Below are positions 1 to 5,369 of a DNA stretch of 5,369 nt, in pieces (the first letter of the stretch is position 1; each line of letters begins with the position of its first letter). The translations under genes were made by a program, and so were the position numbers. This DNA comes from Planctomycetaceae bacterium (GTDB lineage: Bacteria > Planctomycetota > Planctomycetia > Planctomycetales > Planctomycetaceae), in assembly GCA_020426065.1 (NCBI GenBank), contig JAGQQT010000312.1, positions 1-5,369 of the forward strand. Reading direction: 5' to 3'. The notes beneath the pieces were generated by a model that saw only the letters and a program-made list of their open reading frames with translations, ran no database searches and was not told the DNA's origin.

Positions 1-370
1 AAGATTCGGTGTAATACGAACCCAGTTCTTTACGCATCTCAACAACCTGCTCATCGGTGATGTCTTTCACTTCTGCATAGTTGGCGAAGTTCGTTTTGAA
101 CTGCTCCATGGCCGAAATGATTGACTCATCGGTGGAGAAGGTCAGAATCTGATTCTTGATGGTGGCAAAGTAGTCTTCGATCTGGGATTTTTTGATGTCC
201 CGGACCGCGCTCATCTGGTTATTGATCTGGTTTTCAAAAGCAGTTGTGCTGAACTGCTCGATGTTGCTGAAACCGCTTTTTGCGTTCCAGAAGGCAAAAG
301 TAATTGCCAATGCCATGGGGACGAGTCCACATGCCAGAAAGGTCAGTGTAAGTTTCTTTTGAAGACGCAT
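1..370 (-). CDS. Methyl-accepting chemotaxis protein, N-terminal part (partial, runs off left edge)
   Basis: Only the first 123 codons are in the window; the frame is open to the edge with no stop. The ATG at 368-370 is preceded by GGAG (378-381) with 7 nt spacing. Residues 1-7 are basic (MRLQKK...) and residues 8-28 form one hydrophobic segment, a membrane anchor or uncleaved signal. After it comes a polar, helix-prone segment containing AVRDIKKSQIEDYFATIKNQ (55-74) and then TFSTDESI. This anchor plus 'RDIKK.QIEDYF.TI' pattern is familiar from the extracytoplasmic sensor region of many MCPs. The HAMP and signalling domains would lie beyond the edge and cannot be seen. The gene starts 46 nt after cheW, so it is probably the transducer working with the CheA/CheW encoded just upstream. 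Its ligand cannot be inferred. MCP is a strong call from motif plus context; a different membrane sensor with the same kind of input domain is the alternative. Confidence 0.82.
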   Translation of the reverse strand, partial: MRLQKKLTLTFLACGLVPMALAITFAFWNAKSGFSNIEQFSTTAFENQINNQMSAVRDIKKSQIEDYFATIKNQILTFSTDESIISAMEQFKTNFANYAEVKDITDEQVVEMRKELGSYYTES

Positions 371-416
371 TATTCTGCTCCGAGATGGATGGTGAATTCT
401 TGAGAGGGAAAAATAG

Positions 417-956
417 TTACTTCTTATCGCTGCCTGGCACTGTCAGTTTCAGCGTACCCATTGATGCGACAACCTGATCAACATCCAGCAGGATCTTGAC
501 ATCCTTCCCGGCCTTGGCCATGCCCAGGATGAGGGTTTTGTCGACATCATCTCCCAGTGCGGGAGGCGGCTCGATTTCACCAGAGGGAATGTCCAGCACT
601 TCGCAGACGGAATCTACGAGAATGCCCATTTCAATGGATTCACCGTCCCTTTCAACTTCAGTCACAATGATGCAGTTCTTGCGATCACTCTCGGCTGTGG
701 GGAGTTCCAGTTTGGCACGCAGGTCCATCACCGGGACAATTTTTCCCCGCAGATTGATGACTCCCCGAATGCTCTTCGGAGAATTTGGAATCGGAGTCAC
801 TTTCATCACTCCGATGATTTCCCGGACTTTCAGGATCTGCAGTCCGAACTGTTCTTCAGCCAGCTGGAAAGTCAGATATTTCCCAGCCAGGTTCCGTTGT
901 GAGCCAGATTTCGTGTTACGAGCATCCTCGACGCTCGGCGTTGCACAAGTAGTCAT
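417..956 (-). CDS. cheW: Chemotaxis coupling protein CheW
   Basis: A 179-residue protein of normal CheW size or slightly longer. CheW is the cytoplasmic adaptor that links MCP tips to the P5 domain of CheA. After a ~24-residue polar leader, the CheW fold runs from about residue 26 (KYLTFQLAEEQFGLQILKV) to about 168. The hallmark segment is residues 64-80, RGVINLRGKIVPVMDLR, which includes the conserved Arg-Gly of the receptor-binding face. Further CheW features are CIIVTE (95-100), GILVDSV (111-117) and the C-terminal ILLDVDQVV (155-163). The ATG at 954-956 has AGGAG at 966-970, 9 nt upstream. It lies 13 nt after cheA and 46 nt before the MCP gene, so the three are probably co-transcribed. 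The family call is very secure. Which pathway it serves (motility or another output) is not shown. Confidence 0.96.
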   Translation of the reverse strand: MTTCATPSVEDARNTKSGSQRNLAGKYLTFQLAEEQFGLQILKVREIIGVMKVTPIPNSPKSIRGVINLRGKIVPVMDLRAKLELPTAESDRKNCIIVTEVERDGESIEMGILVDSVCEVLDIPSGEIEPPPALGDDVDKTLILGMAKAGKDVKILLDVDQVVASMGTLKLTVPGSDKK

Positions 957-965
957 AAGCGAATG

Positions 966-972
966 CTCCTTA
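966..972 (-). promoter_or_regulatory. cheW ribosome-binding site overlapping the cheA stop codon
   Basis: On the minus strand the cheA stop TAA runs straight into GGAG (TAAGGAG), so the Shine-Dalgarno sequence of cheW shares bases with the cheA stop codon. Spacing to the cheW ATG is 9 nt. A ribosome ending on cheA would sit on the cheW initiation region, which suggests translational coupling of kinase and adaptor. The coupling is inference; the overlap is read directly. Confidence 0.75.
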
Positions 973-3540
973 TTTTAGATTACGCGATCCACGCGCGAGT
1001 TCGAGTACAGAATGAACATCGAGAATCAGTCCGATTTCGCCATCCGGCATCACTGCCGCTCCGGCGATTCCTACAGAGACTTCGCTCAATGTTGTGCCCA
1101 GAGATTTGATCACCACCTGCTGCTGGCCGATGACTTCATCAACCAGAAGTCCAGCGAGACGGTCTTTTTCTTCAATCAGGATGATTGTGCTTTCACAGGT
1201 CGGTTTCTTTTCTTTGGACAGGCCGAACACCTGGGCCAGGCGATGGAATGGAACGTTCTGTCCACGGACAGCTACCATTTCTCCACGACCATGCACGGTG
1301 GAAAGCATTTCCTGCTGCGGATGCATCTGATGAACGATGCTGAGTGTTGGAATGATGTAGCGCTGATCGGCGACTCTCACCACCATGCCATCAATGATGG
1401 CCAGTGTCAGAGGAAGTCTCAGTGAGATGATCGTCCCGACACCAGGTGTCGAGGTCACATGCACGCTGCCACGCAACGCTTCGATATTCCGACGGACCAC
1501 ATCCATGCCCACACCCCGTCCGGAAACTTCGGTCACCTGTTCGGCGGTCGAGAATCCGGGAGCGAAGATCAGCTGATGGATTTCATCATTGGTCAGTTCC
1601 TGATTCGGGTTGATAATGCCGCGCTCGATTGCCCGGCTGACCAGTTTTTCCCGGTTCAGACCACGTCCATCATCTTCAATTTCCACATAGATGTTTCCAC
1701 CTTTGTGAAACGCACGGACCGTAATTTCCGCTGTCCGGGGTTTTCCGGCCTTCACGCGGTCTTCAGGTGTTGCTTCGATGCCGTGGTCAACGGAATTTCG
1801 AATCAGGTGGACAATCGGATCGCTCAGTTCATCCAGAATGGATTTATCCAGTTCTGTTTCCGCTCCTTCGATCACCAGTTCGGCTGGCTTGTTCAGCTTG
1901 CGGGACAGATCGCGGACAACCCGTTTCGCCTTCTGGAACAGACCGTGAATTGGCATCATCCGGAGAGAAAGACTGAGTTCCTGGAGTTCCCGAGTGATTT
2001 TTCTCAGCTGAGAACAGGTTGTTGTATCCTGGTGATGATTCTGCAGCTGATGAACTTCGGCAGTCACCATGGATTCGGTAATCACCAGTTCCCCGATCAG
2101 GTCGATCAGTTCATCGAGACGATGACGATCCACCCGCACCGCTTCTGAACGGCTCGCCTGGCTGCTGCTCTCGGTTTCAACACTGGAACCTGCAGAAACT
2201 GAGGAACCACTGCTGGTGGTTTCTTCTTCCACCACGGCGGTGGAAGTCTGTTTGGGGACGCTCAATGATTTCAGATCGACTTCACCTGAAACGATGGCAC
2301 GAATCTGGGTGATGTATTCCTTCCCTTCACTGGTGAAGATCAGGGGAGTTCCTTCATCCAGCGAAGTCTGAACCCGTCGGACCCACATCCGGATACAATC
2401 CAGCGTGGCCAGTGTCAGATCCATGGCCTGATTCTGCAGCGTCAGCTTGCCATCCCGAGCCATGTCCAGCATTTCTTCCATGGCGTGGGCGATCTTTTCG
2501 ATCGGCACCAGTTGGGCAAACCCGGCTGATCCTTTCACGGAATGGAAACTGCGGAATGCGGAATCCAAGGCCTCAGGATTATGAGGATTCTGCTCCAGGG
2601 TCAGCAGGTCAGCCTCGACATGTTCGAGATGCTCGGTGGCATCTTCGATGAACAGGCCCAGCATGTCCGGATCACCATTGAACAGGACATCCTGCTGGGC
2701 ATCCTCGCGACGTGATGGGGCATGAGCACCTGGATCTGTAGTATTGAGAACTTCAGCCAGGGCCATGGCTTCTGCGTAACCGGCTGATTCCTGGATTGAC
2801 GTCTGATCTGTTTCGACTTCATCAGCAGTCAGTTCAGGGAACTGTATTTCATTGTACGACTTCCCGTGCAGTTTGACGTCCTGCAGGCAGGAGAGCGTTT
2901 GGGAAGTTGTCTGGATGACCTGGCCGAATGAGTATCCTTCTTCAGGTCCATGTCGCAGATTATGCAGGCAACGTTCAACCGCCCCGATGGCTTCTGGTGA
3001 GGAACCTTTTTTCAGGGTACCCAGCAGGTCATTGAGGATATCCGTCAGTTCATCAGTTTCCGGACTGTCGAAGGTGTCGACTTCCATCAGCTTCAAAACT
3101 GCCTGATCGATATAATCGATCGAATTGTCGGACCCCGAATTGACTGGAGCTGGCTGCATGAAATCCTGCTCGGTTACAGGTTCACAGACATCGCAGTCCA
3201 TGGATGGGGTCGGTTGTGCTGTTTCAGCAGCAGGCTTTTGTGGAAAAGTGGTTGAAACCGAACTTTTTCCATGCTGCTTGATGTCCTGCAGGTTGGTCAG
3301 AGTTTGGGAGATGGCCTGAATCACCTGGCCGAAAGCCATTTTTTCTTCAGGTCCATGTTTCAAACTGTGAACACAACGCTGGACAGCCTCGACAGCCGCT
3401 GGTGTTTCTTCAGTGTTCAGGCTGTTTGACAGTTCAGTCAGTATGCTCGCCAGCTCATCTGCCTCTGGTGTGTGGAAATCATCCACTTCCATCAGCTTCA
3501 GGACCGCTAGGTCGATACTGTCAATCGTATGATTTGACAC
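970..3540 (-). CDS. cheA: Chemotaxis histidine kinase CheA with a duplicated N-terminal module
   Basis: An 856-residue cytoplasmic CheA-type histidine kinase, longer than the usual ~650-700. Order of parts: module copy 1 (5-93), linker with CDVC (94-139), module copy 2 (140-228), linker (229-284), Hpt/P1 (about 285-420) with phosphoacceptor His333 in SFHSVKGSAGF, Ser/Thr-rich linker (431-466), P3 dimerisation (467-530, VRVDRHRLDELIDLIGELVI), P4 ATPase (about 535-708) and CheW-like P5 (about 711-850). P4 has all nucleotide-binding boxes: N box HLIRNSVDHG (Asn582), G1 DDGRGL (623-628), F box FAPGFST (659-665), G2 GRGVGMD (674-680) and G3 GVGT (700-703). The kinase therefore looks intact. No P2 (CheY/CheB-docking) domain is evident between P1 and P3. 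The start is GTG at 3538-3540; AGGAG lies 7 nt upstream, and no ATG lies between it and the in-frame stop at 3580-3582. First gene of cheA-cheW-mcp. CheA identity is secure; the role of the N-terminal modules is unknown. Confidence 0.97.
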   Translation of the reverse strand: MSNHTIDSIDLAVLKLMEVDDFHTPEADELASILTELSNSLNTEETPAAVEAVQRCVHSLKHGPEEKMAFGQVIQAISQTLTNLQDIKQHGKSSVSTTFPQKPAAETAQPTPSMDCDVCEPVTEQDFMQPAPVNSGSDNSIDYIDQAVLKLMEVDTFDSPETDELTDILNDLLGTLKKGSSPEAIGAVERCLHNLRHGPEEGYSFGQVIQTTSQTLSCLQDVKLHGKSYNEIQFPELTADEVETDQTSIQESAGYAEAMALAEVLNTTDPGAHAPSRREDAQQDVLFNGDPDMLGLFIEDATEHLEHVEADLLTLEQNPHNPEALDSAFRSFHSVKGSAGFAQLVPIEKIAHAMEEMLDMARDGKLTLQNQAMDLTLATLDCIRMWVRRVQTSLDEGTPLIFTSEGKEYITQIRAIVSGEVDLKSLSVPKQTSTAVVEEETTSSGSSVSAGSSVETESSSQASRSEAVRVDRHRLDELIDLIGELVITESMVTAEVHQLQNHHQDTTTCSQLRKITRELQELSLSLRMMPIHGLFQKAKRVVRDLSRKLNKPAELVIEGAETELDKSILDELSDPIVHLIRNSVDHGIEATPEDRVKAGKPRTAEITVRAFHKGGNIYVEIEDDGRGLNREKLVSRAIERGIINPNQELTNDEIHQLIFAPGFSTAEQVTEVSGRGVGMDVVRRNIEALRGSVHVTSTPGVGTIISLRLPLTLAIIDGMVVRVADQRYIIPTLSIVHQMHPQQEMLSTVHGRGEMVAVRGQNVPFHRLAQVFGLSKEKKPTCESTIILIEEKDRLAGLLVDEVIGQQQVVIKSLGTTLSEVSVGIAGAAVMPDGEIGLILDVHSVLELARGSRNLK
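2541..2548 (-). other. CheA Hpt phosphoacceptor site (His333)
   Basis: Residues 332-334 (Phe-His-Ser) fall here, in the P1 motif FHSVKGSAGF, equivalent to the AHSIKG-type motif of characterised CheA proteins. In the family this His receives phosphate from ATP bound in P4 of the partner subunit and hands it to a response regulator. It is the only one of the three His motifs in this protein with the canonical HxxKG spacing. Confidence 0.85.
2857..3123 (-). repeat. CheA N-terminal module, copy 2 (residues 140-228)
   Basis: Second copy of the 89-residue module, offset by exactly 135 residues from copy 1. It keeps AVLKLMEVD (147-155), RCLHNLRHGPEE (190-201), FGQVIQ (205-210), SQTL (213-216) and HGKS (225-228). 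The Lys three residues after the motif His in copy 1 is Arg here. The copies have diverged well beyond a recent duplication, yet length is perfectly conserved, which points to a folded, selected domain. Confidence 0.9.
3262..3528 (-). repeat. CheA N-terminal module, copy 1 (residues 5-93)
   Basis: First of two tandem 89-residue modules. Shared landmarks are AVLKLMEVD (12-20), RCVHSLKHGPEE (55-66), FGQVIQ (70-75), SQTL (78-81) and a terminal HGKS (90-93). By hand alignment it is ungapped against copy 2, with 54 of 89 positions identical. It looks helical. The RxxHSLKHG segment resembles an Hpt phosphoacceptor motif with one extra residue before the Gly. Confidence 0.9.
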
Positions 3541-3552
3541 AAATTCTCTCCT
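3538..3552 (-). promoter_or_regulatory. cheA ribosome-binding site and GTG start
   Basis: On the minus strand AGGAG (3548-3552) sits 7 nt before GTG (3538-3540). The frame upstream reaches a stop at 3580-3582 without any ATG, so GTG with this strong site is the best start. It places the first repeat module right at the N-terminus. Confidence 0.8.
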
Positions 3553-3621
3553 GGCAACGTGAGTGGCGATTCGCCGTGATCACCGGTATTAGCCGACGGT
3601 TGGGCAGAGGGGATTAATTCA

Positions 3622-3658
3622 GGCAACATCAATGTCGCGAAAAGGCATCATTGTTGCC
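3622..3658. repeat. Imperfect inverted repeat upstream of cheA
   Basis: GGCAACA (3622-3628) pairs with TGTTGCC (3652-3658). After a 3x3 mismatch, ATG (3632-3634) pairs with CAT (3646-3648). The centre is 82-118 nt upstream of the cheA start. It could be an operator half-site pair or a hairpin in the leader RNA. There is no T-run after it on the minus strand, so it is not an obvious terminator. Confidence 0.4.
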
Positions 3659-3842
3659 GCGAATCAACCATACAACGCCTGTTAATGCGTGACGGTCGGG
3701 GAAGGAAGAATGTCTGAGAGAGCCAGCAAAACTTCAAAACGTATGCTGCATATTCAACTGAAGTGGATTGTGCGGGTTCTGCGGCCCTCTCACTGCAGAA
3801 CAACTGCAGGAGTTTCATCCGGAGGAAATGACCGTAAAAAGC

Positions 3843-3897
3843 AAAAAAAGCTGAAAAATCCCTCAAGTTTAGCTCATGGTTATAAGCGTGCCTGAGC
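3843..3897 (-). terminator. Possible transcription terminator downstream of ribE
   Basis: On the minus strand, 31 nt after the ribE stop, GCTCA/TGAGC arms (3893-3897 and 3872-3876) can pair, extended by GG/CC across a one-base bulge. Next an AGCT(A)AA / TT(C)AGCT hairpin (3871-3874 with 3849-3852) is followed by a run of seven T (3843-3849). Each stem is weak, but a stem followed by T7 in the right place fits a Rho-independent terminator. Confidence 0.3.
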
Positions 3898-3928
3898 AAT
3901 TGCAGGAGAAGAAAGTGGTTTTGCAGCT

Positions 3929-4540
3929 TTATTGAAGAGTGGGGAGCACTTGCAGCATGCGGGCAACATATTTGCCCAGGATATCGGTCTCAAGATTCAC
4001 CCGATCACCCGTTTTGCGGAGGCCGAGTGTTGTGACCGAAAGTGTATGTGGTATCAGTGCAACACTGAACCGGTCGGTTGTAGCATCCACTACCGTCAAG
4101 CTGATGCCATCAACTGTGATGGACCCTTTTTCAACCAGGTATGGACTGAGTGCCGTAGGGATGCGAAACCAGATTTTTGTCCATTCCCCTTCTGGCAGGA
4201 TCTGGTCGACAGTTCCAGTGGCATCCACGTGTCCCTGAACAAAGTGCCCGCCTAATCGGCCGTCTGCAGGCAAGGCCCGTTCCAGGTTGACTGATGAACC
4301 CGGGATGAGTTCACCCAGGTTGGTCCGGCTCAGGGTTTCTGTTCCTGCCTGAAAAGCCCAGCAGGAACCGGTGATCTCGACAATCGTCAGACAACACCCA
4401 TTGATGGCAACGCTATCGCCAATGGCACTGGTGTTTTCCTGCGACATGGACAGAGGAACTTCGACCGTGAGCCGAACACCATTTTCTTCTCTCAGGAGTT
4501 CCCTGACGATTCCCTGACCTTCAATAAGACCTGTAAACAT
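3929..4540 (-). CDS. ribE: Riboflavin synthase, alpha subunit
   Basis: A 203-residue protein, the usual size. Riboflavin synthase converts two 6,7-dimethyl-8-ribityllumazine molecules into riboflavin plus a pyrimidinedione, the last step of riboflavin synthesis, as a cytoplasmic trimer. The sequence starts with the diagnostic MFTGLIEG. It shows two lumazine-binding halves: GDSVAINGCCLTI (41-53), ETLSRTNLGEL (68-78), VNLERAL (84-90) and RLGGHFVQGHVD (95-106) of the first half and its boundary; then KGSITVDGISLTVVD (138-152), IPHTLSVTTL (163-172) and VNLETDILGKYVAR (181-194) of the second. No key motif is missing. The ATG at 4538-4540 is fixed by the family N-terminus and an upstream in-frame stop at 4550-4552. 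No clear Shine-Dalgarno sequence precedes it. Neighbours are not riboflavin genes, so it is not in a rib operon here, and I see no FMN riboswitch in the 127-nt upstream gap. Confidence 0.97.
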   Translation of the reverse strand: MFTGLIEGQGIVRELLREENGVRLTVEVPLSMSQENTSAIGDSVAINGCCLTIVEITGSCWAFQAGTETLSRTNLGELIPGSSVNLERALPADGRLGGHFVQGHVDATGTVDQILPEGEWTKIWFRIPTALSPYLVEKGSITVDGISLTVVDATTDRFSVALIPHTLSVTTLGLRKTGDRVNLETDILGKYVARMLQVLPTLQ

Positions 4541-4565
4541 GAAACTGGATCATTCAGGAGTGGAA

Positions 4566-4571
4566 AATATA
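4566..4571 (-). promoter_or_regulatory. Possible -10 element for ribE
   Basis: On the minus strand TATATT lies here, matching the TATAAT consensus at five of six positions. A poor -35 candidate, TTCGTC, is 17 nt upstream. A start about 7 nt downstream would give a leader of only some 20 nt, which would fit the missing Shine-Dalgarno sequence before ribE. Support is only this short match. Confidence 0.25.
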
Positions 4572-4642
4572 ATCGTGATCGAGATACTGACGAACCAGAT
4601 CCCATTTCTTATTGCCAGCAACTTCTGGTGGAGGGCTCCCTT

Positions 4643-4658
4643 AAAACGGGAACACCCG
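4643..4658 (-). terminator. Possible short terminator after glgX
   Basis: On the minus strand CGGG-TGTT-CCCG followed by TTTT lies 9 nt after the glgX stop (stem 4655-4658 with 4647-4650, T-run 4643-4646). The stem is only 4 bp, though all G-C, and the T-run is short, so termination may be weak and ribE may also be read from glgX. Confidence 0.35.
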
Positions 4659-4667
4659 GTCTGTCAA

Positions 4668-5369
4668 TTAGTTGCTGTCCTCTTCTTCAGCAGGTTTATC
4701 TGAAGTGTTTACCCTGGTCTTGTTTTCAGGTTCAGGATCTGTTTGCCCCTCAGGTTTTAGCACACTCTCTGCTGCGGGTGAACTCTTCGTTTCTGCCGCT
4801 GGCTCAGTGAGTGTATTCTGAACGCTGGTTGGATCCGGATCAACTACGGCCGGCTTTTCCTCGCTGGTCTGGGGATCAGTGGGTTTTTGTGTTTCTTCTG
4901 CCGATTTCTGTTCTGGTTGTGCCTCTGCCTGTTCGGGAACAAACAGAGAACTGGCCATCATTTCCGGTTGCATCCAGCTGATCAGTCGCGCGGCCATCTT
5001 AGACGCCACTGTCTTGAGACGCAGCACAACCATCGAGTGCGAGGTCACGCGGTAAACCTGGCCCTGTCTCATCAAACCAAATGATCGGGAGACATCGCTG
5101 GTGTCTACCAGTGGTTTCCAGAATTCATTCTGCTTGTGAGCGGGAAGCGTGAAGTCTATGGAATGATTGTGGGCATTCAGCAGCATCAGAAATGAGTGCC
5201 CTGAAATCTGTCGACCTCTTTCATCGACCTCATCCATCTGATCACCCTCAAACCGCACTGCCAGGCAGCGCACATGAGGCTCATGCCAGTCGGTATTGGT
5301 CATGACTTTGCCATTGGGGGTCAGCCAGGTGATATCGCGGACATTTTTCCCACGGATGGATCGTCCCTG
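4668..5369 (-). CDS. glgX: Glycogen debranching enzyme GlgX, C-terminal part (partial, 5' end off right edge)
   Basis: 233 codons are visible; the frame is open through 5369, so the ATG at 5301-5303 is an internal Met, not the start. GlgX-type enzymes (GH13 isoamylase family) cleave alpha-1,6 branches of glycogen or limit dextrins. The visible part starts after the catalytic barrel. Numbering from the codon at 5367-5369, it shows GRSIRGKNVRDITWLTPNG (2-20), then MTNTDWHEPHVRCLAVRFEGD (with D27, W28, R34, C35, L36), which is the familiar GlgX/TreX order 'DITWL..DG..MT..DW..P..RCL....G'. The C-terminal beta domain follows, with LLNAHNHSIDFTLP (63-76), W84 and LVDT (87-90) and the end strand SMVVLRL (112-118). 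Catalytic residues are off-window. The protein then continues with a predicted helix (119-143) and a ~90-residue acidic, Pro/Thr-rich tail (144-233) not normal for the family. GlgX is preferred over a plain isoamylase, but TreX-type naming cannot be excluded. Confidence 0.9.
   Translation of the reverse strand, partial: QGRSIRGKNVRDITWLTPNGKVMTNTDWHEPHVRCLAVRFEGDQMDEVDERGRQISGHSFLMLLNAHNHSIDFTLPAHKQNEFWKPLVDTSDVSRSFGLMRQGQVYRVTSHSMVVLRLKTVASKMAARLISWMQPEMMASSLFVPEQAEAQPEQKSAEETQKPTDPQTSEEKPAVVDPDPTSVQNTLTEPAAETKSSPAAESVLKPEGQTDPEPENKTRVNTSDKPAEEEDSN
4671..4940 (-). other. Acidic proline-rich, probably disordered C-terminal tail of GlgX
   Basis: The last 90 residues before the stop are low-complexity: about 22 Asp/Glu, about 13 Pro and many Thr/Ser/Gln, with only about 8 Lys/Arg and almost no hydrophobic clusters, ending in EEEDSN. 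It follows the last recognisable beta-domain strand and a short helix. GlgX proteins normally end near that strand. It is in frame, so it is part of the same protein rather than a separate gene. Confidence 0.75.

Larger units (their letters stand above)
3541..3928. other. 388-bp gap between ribE and cheA without a convincing gene
   Basis: This stretch separates the ribE stop from the cheA start. It contains terminator-like hairpins near ribE (3843-3897), a short CTGCAG-AACAA-CTGCAG hairpin (3793-3809), an imperfect inverted repeat (3622-3658), a GGCGATTCGCC palindrome (3565-3575), and the cheA ribosome-binding site. Small frames exist on both strands (61 codons from an ATG at 3710 on plus; 83 codons from a TTG at 3899 on minus), but neither has a recognisable product or a well-placed ribosome-binding site. 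I could not find a convincing -35/-10 pair for cheA. The gap is long enough to hold the cheA operon promoter and regulatory sites. Confidence 0.6.

Noticed and set aside
496..978. 160-codon open frame on the plus strand opposite cheW
   Set aside because: It lies fully antisense to a secure cheW gene and its Ser/Met/Arg-rich translation matches no family I know; it is a by-product of the codon use of cheW.
1459..2148. 229-codon open frame on the plus strand opposite the cheA kinase core
   Set aside because: Antisense to the P3/P4 domains with all their conserved motifs; its His/Phe/Gln-rich product is typical of a shadow frame.
3793..3809. CTGCAG-AACAA-CTGCAG hairpin
   Set aside because: A 6-bp stem built from a self-complementary hexamer occurring twice is easily due to chance; it has no adjoining T-run or gene start.
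3710..3895. 61-codon basic small frame on the plus strand in the ribE-cheA gap
   Set aside because: A purine-rich GGAAGGAAG precedes the ATG, but with spacing of only about 3 nt; the product (Lys/Arg-rich, ending in GYKRA) is unfamiliar and overlaps terminator-like sequences. Conservation in relatives would be needed to revive it.
3648..3899. 83-codon frame on the minus strand in the same gap
   Set aside because: Starts with TTG, has no good ribosome-binding site and no recognisable product; it overlaps the probable ribE terminator region.
4541..4667. FMN riboswitch upstream of ribE
   Set aside because: The gap is only 127 nt and I see none of the conserved RFN-element segments on the minus strand.
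4668..5303. Reading glgX as a complete 211-residue protein starting at the ATG 5301-5303
   Set aside because: The frame stays open to the window edge and the 22 codons upstream encode the GlgX-typical GRSIRGKNVRDITWL segment, so the Met is internal.
1..5369. CRISPR array, insertion sequence, tRNA or rRNA, or defence system
   Set aside because: No regularly spaced short repeats, transposase-like frame, terminal inverted repeats or RNA gene signature was seen; the window is filled by housekeeping and signalling genes.

Overview
All supported genes lie on the minus strand. Read in that direction (from high to low coordinates) the order is: the 3' end of a glycogen-debranching enzyme gene (glgX), a riboflavin synthase gene (ribE), a 388-bp gap, then a compact chemotaxis-type signalling cluster of cheA, cheW and the 5' end of a methyl-accepting chemotaxis protein (MCP) gene. 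The organism is a Gram-negative-type bacterium. Base composition looks roughly balanced, and this gene mixture together with the odd multi-domain CheA would fit a planctomycete of the Gimesia/Planctomyces type. That assignment is inference from general impression, not from a marker gene.

Layout: 4668-5369 holds the C-terminal part of GlgX, whose reading frame runs off the right edge. It ends in an unusual ~90-residue acidic, proline-rich tail. 4541-4667 holds a weak terminator-like hairpin after glgX and a possible promoter for ribE. 3929-4540 is ribE. 3541-3928 has no convincing gene; it holds terminator-like hairpins after ribE and an imperfect inverted repeat upstream of cheA. 970-3540 is cheA, 417-956 is cheW, and 1-370 is the N-terminal part of an MCP. 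The last three are spaced by 13 and 46 nt, each has a good ribosome-binding site, and they probably form one operon.

Function: the MCP would sense a ligand outside the membrane, CheW would couple it to CheA, and CheA would autophosphorylate and pass phosphate to a response regulator that is not encoded in this window. The most interesting feature is the N-terminus of CheA. Two ungapped 89-residue copies of one module (54 of 89 positions identical by hand count) precede the canonical Hpt domain. Each copy has a histidine motif that lines up with the Hpt phosphoacceptor motif but is altered, so the protein may carry one working Hpt domain preceded by two diverged Hpt-like modules. It also seems to lack the CheY/CheB-binding P2 domain. 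The rest (ribE, glgX, cheW) is ordinary apart from the GlgX tail.
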